A DNA stretch of 64,000 bases from Symbiobacterium thermophilum IAM 14863 (lineage in GTDB: Bacteria > Bacillota > Sulfobacillia > Symbiobacteriales > Symbiobacteriaceae): contig NC_006177.1 of assembly GCF_000009905.1 (NCBI RefSeq), positions 1,922,001 through 1,986,000 of the forward strand, given 5' to 3'. Position numbers and translations under genes: made by a program. Positions 59,354 through 64,000 of this stretch are shown here, piece after piece. Every line of letters begins with the position of its first letter. The first letter of the stretch is position 1. The notes below the pieces were generated by a model. The model saw only the letters and a list, made by a program, of their open reading frames with translations, had not been told where the DNA came from and did no database searches.

Positions 59354-61144
59354 TCACACCGGCGCTGCCTGACCGCGCTGCAGCGCCTTCCACTCCTCCG
59401 CGGCCCGGATCAGGTCGCGCGCCGCCGCCAGGGTGTGCTGCGTCACCTCGGCGCCGCCGATCATGCGGGCGATCTCCTCGGTGCGCCCCTCGGGGCTGAG
59501 CACCCGACATCGGGTCGTGGTGCGGCTTCCGTCCGTCGCCTTCTCGATGTGGAAGTGCCGGTCCGCCAGCGCGGCCACCTGCGGCAGGTGGGTCACGCAC
59601 AGCACCTGCCGGTCGCCGGCGATGCGCGCCAGCTTCTCGCCCACGGCCTGGGCCGCGCGGCCCGAGATGCCCGTGTCCACCTCGTCGAAAACGAGGCTGG
59701 GGACGTTGTCCACCCGCGCCAGGATCGCCTTCAGCGCGAGCATGATGCGGCTCATCTCGCCGCCGGAGACGATCTTCGCCAGCGGCTTCACCGGCTCGCC
59801 GGGGTTGGGGGAGAACAGAAACTCCACCCGGTCCCAGCCCCGGGCCGTCACATCGCGGTAGGTGGGCTCCGGCGGCCGCTCCACCGAGACGAGGAAACGG
59901 GCGGCCGGCATGCCCAGGTCGGCCAGCTCCCGTGCCACCTGCTCGCCGAGGCGCGCGGCCGCCGCCTGCCGGGCCTCGCTGAGCGCCGCCGCCAGCGCCT
60001 CGGCCTCGCGGCCCAGCTCCGCCTCCCGCGCCTTCAGCTCCGCGATCAGCTCGTGACTGTGCTCCAGCCGCGACAGCTCCTGCTCGATCCGCGCGAGGTA
60101 GTCGAGCATCTCCTCCACGGTGTCGCCGTACTTGCGCTTCAGCGTGGCCAGCTGGTCCATCCGCCGCTCCACCTGCGCCAGCCGCTCAGGGTCCAGGTCC
60201 ACCCGCTCCCGGTAGTCCGCCAGCAGGTGGCTCGCCTCCTGGGCGTGCACCAGGGCCTGGCTGACCATCTCCAGCGCCTCGCCCAGGTCGGGGTCGAGCC
60301 GCAGCGCGTCCTCCAGCTCGGCCTTCACCTGCCCCAGCAGGTCCACGGCGCTGGGCTGGCCGGCCATCCCGTCGTACAGCAGGGCGTATGACTGCCCGGC
60401 AGTCCGCCTCAGCCGCTCGGCGTTAGCCAGCAGCCGGTGCTCGGCCTCCAGCTCCTCCTCCTCGCCGGGTCTGAGCCTGGCCCCGCGCAGCTCCTCCACC
60501 TGGAAGCGCAGCAGATCCTCCCGGCGGGCACGGTCACGCTCGTCGCCGACCAGCTCCTGCAGCTCCGCCTGCACCCCGCGGATCGCCTCCACCACCTCGG
60601 CCAGCCGGGCGCGCATCCCGGCCAGGTCGAGACCGGCGTACCGGTCCAGCAACTCCAGCGGCTTCGCCGCGTCCTGCAGGAGCGATCCGCCGTACTGGTC
60701 CAAGAGGTCCAGGTGCTTGTCCGTCTGCAGCAGGGACTGGTGCTCGTGCTGGCCATGCAGGTCCATGAGCCCCTGTGCGGCTTCCCGCAGCATGCCGGCG
60801 GTGACGGTGCGCCCGTTCATCCGGATGACGCCCCGCCCCTTCCGGGAGATCTCCCGCCGGATCACCAGCAGGCCGTCCTCGTCCACCGGCACGCCCAGCC
60901 GCTGCAGGGCCTCCTGCGTCTCGGGCGCGTCGGACACGTCGAACACGGCCTCGATCACGGCGCGCTCCTCCCCGGAGCGCACGACGTCGGGCGACGTGCG
61001 CCCGCCCAGCACCGCCTGCACCGCGTCCAGGATGATGGACTTGCCGGCGCCGGTCTCGCCGGTGAGGACGTTCATGCCCTCCGTGAACTGGAGGCGCACC
61101 TGGTCTATGAGAGCGAACTGTTCGATCGCGATTTCGACCAGCAC
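59354..61144 (-). CDS. recN: DNA repair protein RecN
   Basis: SMC-like ATPase acting early in double-strand-break repair. The 596-residue product has Walker A GETGAGKS near the N-terminus (LVEIAIEQFALIDQVRLQFTEGMNVLTGETGAGKS, in part), a long coiled coil with arms (about 150-350), the signature VSGGEMSRIMLALKAI and Walker B SLVFDEVDTGISGRAAQAVG. Start 61144 is 16 bp after the argR stop. Order argR-recN-spoIVB-spo0A is the classic Bacillota one. Confidence 0.97.
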   Translation of the reverse strand: MLVEIAIEQFALIDQVRLQFTEGMNVLTGETGAGKSIILDAVQAVLGGRTSPDVVRSGEERAVIEAVFDVSDAPETQEALQRLGVPVDEDGLLVIRREISRKGRGVIRMNGRTVTAGMLREAAQGLMDLHGQHEHQSLLQTDKHLDLLDQYGGSLLQDAAKPLELLDRYAGLDLAGMRARLAEVVEAIRGVQAELQELVGDERDRARREDLLRFQVEELRGARLRPGEEEELEAEHRLLANAERLRRTAGQSYALLYDGMAGQPSAVDLLGQVKAELEDALRLDPDLGEALEMVSQALVHAQEASHLLADYRERVDLDPERLAQVERRMDQLATLKRKYGDTVEEMLDYLARIEQELSRLEHSHELIAELKAREAELGREAEALAAALSEARQAAAARLGEQVARELADLGMPAARFLVSVERPPEPTYRDVTARGWDRVEFLFSPNPGEPVKPLAKIVSGGEMSRIMLALKAILARVDNVPSLVFDEVDTGISGRAAQAVGEKLARIAGDRQVLCVTHLPQVAALADRHFHIEKATDGSRTTTRCRVLSPEGRTEEIARMIGGAEVTQHTLAAARDLIRAAEEWKALQRGQAAPV

Positions 61145-61160
61145 TCGAGGCCCCTCCCCG

Positions 61161-61613
61161 TCAACGCATGAGCCCCTTCAGCCGCTCGGCCACCTCGCCG
61201 GTCGCGTCCGCGGGCTTCACCACGACGATCACGGTGTCGTCGCCCGCCACCGTGCCGATCATCTCCGGCCAGCCCGCGTGGTCGATGGCGGCAGCCACGC
61301 CCTGCGCCGTGCCGGGAAGCGACTTGATGACGACCAGATTGCCGCTGTGGTCGATGGTCAGCACCGCCTCCCGGAAGATGCGGCGCCAGCGCTCCCCCGC
61401 CGCGGCGCCCGGTTCCTCGGGCAGCGCGTACCGGTAACGCCCGTCCGGCATCGGCACTTTGGTGAGTTGCAGTTCCTTGATGTCCCGCGAAATCGTCGCC
61501 TGGGTGACGGGGATGCCCTCCGCAGCCAGCGCAGCGGCCAGCTCCTCCTGGGTCTCGATCACCCGCGTCCGAACCAGCTCAAGAATCTTGGCCTGTCGTC
61601 GTGCCTTCACCAC
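61161..61613 (-). CDS. argR: Arginine repressor
   Basis: Hexameric arginine-responsive regulator. The 150-residue product has an N-terminal winged helix (KARRQAKILELVRTRVIETQEELAAALAAEGIPVTQATISRDIKELQLTKV, in part, with the SR-rich recognition helix) and a C-terminal arginine-binding domain with VIKSLPGTAQGVAAAIDHAGWPEMIGTVAGDDTVIVV, including the GT-GDDT motif. ATG is clear. A possible operator lies upstream. Confidence 0.96.
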   Translation of the reverse strand: MVKARRQAKILELVRTRVIETQEELAAALAAEGIPVTQATISRDIKELQLTKVPMPDGRYRYALPEEPGAAAGERWRRIFREAVLTIDHSGNLVVIKSLPGTAQGVAAAIDHAGWPEMIGTVAGDDTVIVVVKPADATGEVAERLKGLMR

Positions 61614-61698
61614 GCGTCACCTCGCCCTGGAGTTGGACCGCACGTGCCCGAAGCGGCGGCCATCTCCCCTGCCAATTCGGCGGAACGCCCGGCAATCC

Positions 61699-61728
61699 CT
61701 GCATATTCATTCGCATACTTGCATATAC
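61699..61728 (-). promoter_or_regulatory. AT-rich operator/promoter candidate of argR
   Basis: Two TGCATA words flank ATTCATTCGCAT, giving an imperfect palindrome that resembles half of an ARG box (TGAAT). It lies about 90 bases upstream of argR in an otherwise GC-rich gap after nadK, so autoregulation by ArgR is plausible. Confidence 0.35.
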
Positions 61729-61743
61729 AGCGGTGCATTTCCG

Positions 61744-62595
61744 CTACGTGCCGGACAGCTTCTGCCGCAGCACATCGTAGAAGCGATAGCCCGGAAGCCG
61801 CACCAGCCGCGCCGTGTACGGCGCACGGCCCACCCGGACCACGTCGCCGGGCAGCAGCGGGAACGGGTCAGACCCGTCCGCCGAGAGGCCCACCTCGCCG
61901 GGGCTGGCCGCGACGCGGATCGCCAACGCGACGTCAGCCCCCACCACGATGGAGCGGGCGCTCATGGTGTGGGGGCAGATCGGCGTGACCAGCAGACAAT
62001 CCACCGTGGGCTCGACGACGGGCCCGCCCGCCGAGAGCGAGTACGCGGTGGACCCGGTCGGCGTCGCGACGATGACGCCGTCGGCCCGGTAACGGGCTAC
62101 CACCGTCTCGCCCACCGAGACCTCCAGGTGCACCATCCGGGCGCGGGGACCCTTGGAGATGACGGCGTCGTTGAGCGCGGGCATGGTCGCCAGGGCAAGC
62201 CCGTCCCGGACCACCGTCGCCTCCAGCATCATGCGCTCCTCCAGCAGGTAGCTCCCCGCCAGGACCCGGTCGAGCTCCGCCAGGGCATCGCCGCTCTCCA
62301 TGGCGGTGAGGAACCCCAGGTGGCCGGTGTTGATGCCCAGCACCGGCACGCCGTAGGGCGCGACCCGCTGCACCGCCCGGATCAGGGTGCCGTCGCCGCC
62401 CAGTACGATCAGCATGTCGACCTCGCCCCAGGCCGGCCCCTCGGGCGCGGCCAGGTCGGGCCTGCCCAGGCGGCCGGCCGCCGCGGGGTGAAGCAGGACG
62501 GCGGCACCGCTCGCCTCGAGCCGCTGCAGGATCTCTTCCCCGGTCGTTACGGCCATGGGCTTGTCTTCGTTGATGACGAGGGCGTACTTGGGCAT
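61744..62595 (-). CDS. nadK: NAD kinase
   Basis: Phosphorylates NAD to NADP. The 283-residue product has the diagnostic LGGDGTLIRAV (GGDG), GVPVLGINTGHLGFLTAM, and the adenine-binding NE-D-like ALNDAVISKG and ATPTGSTAYSLSAGGP motifs. ATG at 62595 follows GGGAGG. In Bacillota the usual order is tlyA-nadK-argR-recN; here three small genes separate tlyA from nadK. Confidence 0.97.
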   Translation of the reverse strand: MPKYALVINEDKPMAVTTGEEILQRLEASGAAVLLHPAAAGRLGRPDLAAPEGPAWGEVDMLIVLGGDGTLIRAVQRVAPYGVPVLGINTGHLGFLTAMESGDALAELDRVLAGSYLLEERMMLEATVVRDGLALATMPALNDAVISKGPRARMVHLEVSVGETVVARYRADGVIVATPTGSTAYSLSAGGPVVEPTVDCLLVTPICPHTMSARSIVVGADVALAIRVAASPGEVGLSADGSDPFPLLPGDVVRVGRAPYTARLVRLPGYRFYDVLRQKLSGT

Positions 62596-62780
62596 CCCGG
62601 CTCGGCCTCCCCGCGGGCAGACATCTTTGAGTAGTATTCGCTTCCTTCCTCATCCTTCCTCTTACCGCCCCGGGCGCCCGGATCCGGGCCGCGCCTTCCC
62701 GGCCCCGGTGGCCGTGCGCGGGCCCCCTGCGTACACTGATGCATGGCATCCACCCGCGACTGCCCGAAAGGAGGCTCCCC

Positions 62781-63227
62781 ATGCAGCGTACATATCCGGC
62801 GCCCGCGCCGCTGCCCTGGCCGCCTCCGGTCCTGCCCGCGCCGGGCCCCGCCGCGCTCGGCCCCGCCGGGGTCCAGGGCGGTCGGGGAACCGGGGTTCCG
62901 GGGGTCGCCTTCGTGCCCGTGACCGCGGTGGCGCCCCCGGCCCAGCCTGGCGGGCCGCATCCGCTGCCCGCCCTGCCCCCGTGCCCCCTGCCCTGGGGCT
63001 TTCCGAATCCCTTTGCGATCCGCGCCGCCGTGGTGCCGGCGCCGCCCGCGCAGTCAGGCTCTCAGAGCTGGCCGGCCCGGCCCGGAATGGTGACGGTCAC
63101 CGGCCCCGCCGGATACCTGCCCGGCATCGGGTACTTCGACCCGCTGCAGGTCGCGGCCGCCGCGGCGCCCCTGCTGGAGGCCGCTGCACAGACGCCGCCG
63201 GGACCGTACGCGCCCCCGGCGCCGTGA
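62781..63227 (+). CDS. Proline-rich spore-coat-like protein
   Basis: A 148-residue protein, about a quarter proline, with Ala/Gly/Pro-rich low-complexity stretches (PAPAPLPWPPPVLPAPGPAALGPAG). ATG at 62781 follows AAAGGAGG by eight bases, a strong ribosome site, which supports translation. No signal peptide. Such compositions are seen in spore coat or exosporium proteins, but no homologue can be named. It is the first gene of a plus-strand pair inserted between nadK and tlyA. Confidence 0.6.
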   Translation: MQRTYPAPAPLPWPPPVLPAPGPAALGPAGVQGGRGTGVPGVAFVPVTAVAPPAQPGGPHPLPALPPCPLPWGFPNPFAIRAAVVPAPPAQSGSQSWPARPGMVTVTGPAGYLPGIGYFDPLQVAAAAAPLLEAAAQTPPGPYAPPAP

Positions 63228-63270
63228 CCGCCGCCGGGTCGGCCGCATATGCTGGCCCGGGGGGGTTATG

Positions 63271-63438
63271 ATGTTCTACGGCTTTGGCAAACCGTTCTAC
63301 GGCAAGTCCTTCCTCGGCAAACCGTTTGTCGGCAAGCCCTTCTTCGGCAAGGGCTTCCCGGCCACGAAGGCTTCCGGGTTCAACTCGTTCATCCCCAACA
63401 CCACGGTAGCCACGACGCCGTTTCCCGGCGCGATCTGA
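63271..63438 (+). CDS. Small GKPF-repeat protein
   Basis: A 55-residue protein (one more if the ATG at 63268 is used) that is too short to be found easily. It starts MFYGFGKPFYGKSFLGKPF and goes on with VGKPFFGKGFP, a run of five short units ending in aromatic-Gly-Lys, about six residues apart. The C-terminal part is FNSFIPNTTVATTPFPG. GGGGGG lies just upstream of the ATG. The Phe/Gly/Lys repeat resembles spore coat or matrix peptides. It lies 43 bp after the proline-rich gene. Confidence 0.6.
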   Translation: MFYGFGKPFYGKSFLGKPFVGKPFFGKGFPATKASGFNSFIPNTTVATTPFPGAI

Positions 63439-63448
63439 CCGCCGCGGT

Positions 63449-63483
63449 GAGGCCCTCCCGGCCGGTAACGGCGGGAGGGCCTC
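63449..63483. terminator. Bidirectional terminator between small genes
   Basis: A perfect 12-bp stem (63449-63460 with 63472-63483) and 11-base loop lies between the plus-strand GKPF gene and the convergent zinc-ribbon gene. U-tracts are absent. Confidence 0.65.
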
Positions 63484-63496
63484 GTCGCGTCTCGGG

Positions 63497-63760
63497 CTAC
63501 TTCGCCCCGGAATCCTGCTGCGCCCCCTGCTGCTGCGCAGGCCGCTCGGGGAACGGCTTGGGCTTGATCGCCTGGGGGCTGAACATCTGGACGTATCCAC
63601 ACCGGGTGCAGCCCAGGAGCACCACCGGCATCGCCGGCCCCGGGAACGGCTGGTTGTTCTCGTTCAGGGGCATCGGCGTCCACTGCCCGGGGAGCTGGAC
63701 GAGCTTCCGGTTGCCGCAGTGTGCGCACTCGACCTCTATCTTGACCTCTGGAGCCTCCAC
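63497..63760 (-). CDS. Zinc-ribbon protein
   Basis: An 87-residue protein with two CxxC pairs, CAHCGNRK near the N-terminus and GCTRCGYVQMFSP in the middle, forming a four-Cys zinc ribbon, with a disordered Pro/Gln-rich tail (PKPFPERPAQQQGAQQD). GTG at 63760 follows GGAGGTG. Small zinc ribbons of this type are widespread; function unknown. It begins 21 bp after the tlyA stop, so it is probably co-transcribed with tlyA. Confidence 0.7.
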   Translation of the reverse strand: MEAPEVKIEVECAHCGNRKLVQLPGQWTPMPLNENNQPFPGPAMPVVLLGCTRCGYVQMFSPQAIKPKPFPERPAQQQGAQQDSGAK

Positions 63761-63781
63761 GAACGCACCTCCTCCCCCTCA

Positions 63782-64000
63782 TCATTCCCGGTCCGGCACC
63801 GCCGCTCCTTCCCGATGGGCCAAATTCGCCCCCGGCACAAACCAGGCCAAAAACTCCCGGTTCCCCTCCGTGCCCAGGATCGGTGAGTCGATGACCCGCA
63901 CGCAGGCCAGCCCCAGCTCAGCGGCGCGCCGCAGCACCCGGTCCACGGCCAGCCGGTGCTGCGCCGGATCGCGCACGATGCAGCCCTTGCCCACGCCGCC
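63782..64000 (-). CDS. tlyA: TlyA family rRNA methyltransferase, C-terminal fragment
   Basis: Only the last 72 codons are in the window. The segment GKGCIVRDPAQHRLAVDRVLRRAAELGL and RVIDSPILGTEGNREFLAWF is the conserved end of TlyA/YqxC, an S4-domain 2'-O-methyltransferase of 16S/23S rRNA (also called hemolysin A). The gene continues past the right edge. tlyA upstream of nadK/argR/recN is the usual order. Confidence 0.88.
   Translation of the reverse strand, partial: GGVGKGCIVRDPAQHRLAVDRVLRRAAELGLACVRVIDSPILGTEGNREFLAWFVPGANLAHREGAAVPDRE

Overview
The window is high-G+C DNA whose gene content belongs to an endospore-forming Bacillota. It carries spo0A, spoIVB, spoIIAA-spoIIAB-sigF, dacF, spoIIM, spmA-spmB, gerW, spoVAE, darA, rny and scpA-scpB. 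The combination of about 70% G+C, many GTG/TTG starts, a split NHEJ operon and gene orders shared with Bacillus fits Symbiobacterium or a close relative. That assignment is inference from content, not from a search. Most genes lie on the minus strand.

Layout, left to right. 1-5.2 kb: start of a YmdB-type phosphodiesterase gene, an unknown gene, rny with a promoter and a long terminator-bearing leader, two unknown genes and a UgpC/MalK-type ATPase. 5.3-13.8 kb: rluB, ridA, spmBA, darA, a degenerate polysaccharide deacetylase, a GH18-like protein behind a promoter with an operator-like palindrome, a coiled-coil membrane protein coupled to a PD-(D/E)XK-like protein, and a CoxG-like gene. 13.8-16.5 kb: a group IIC-type intron placed after a terminator-like hairpin, then an array of eight hairpin repeats with a 75-bp period. 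16.5-20.4 kb: NHEJ operon (Ku, ligase, unknown gene, LigD-type polymerase). 20.6-27.4 kb: gerW-ytfI, a HAD hydrolase, scpAB, a site-2 protease and a DHH-CBS-CCA-adding fusion. 27.4-32.4 kb: tRNA-Val, purEK and a MacB-type permease/adaptor pair. 32.5-48.3 kb: a conserved sporulation neighbourhood (lysA, spoVAE, sigF, spoIIAB, spoIIAA, dacF, deoB, xerD, spoIIM, endoQ) with an ABC-2 exporter, a lipoprotein and ald inserted. 48.2-56.4 kb: a branched-chain amino acid/butyrate kinase cluster (two bcd, two buk, ptb) under a BkdR-type sigma-54 activator, with a matching -24/-12 promoter and upstream palindromes. 56.4-64 kb: spo0A, spoIVB, recN, argR, nadK and the end of tlyA, the classic recN-spoIVB-spo0A order, with two spore-coat-like small genes and a zinc-ribbon gene inserted.

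Functionally the window joins the sporulation decision (Spo0A), the forespore switch (SpoIIAA/AB/SigF) and later stages (SpoIIM, SpoIVB, DacF, SpmAB, SpoVAE, GerW) with DNA repair suited to spores (Ku/ligase, RecN, EndoQ) and amino-acid catabolism (Ald, Bcd, Ptb-Buk). The least explained elements are the hairpin array, the rny leader, the coiled-coil/nuclease-like pair, the recN-spoIVB gap, and a 55-residue GKPF-repeat gene.
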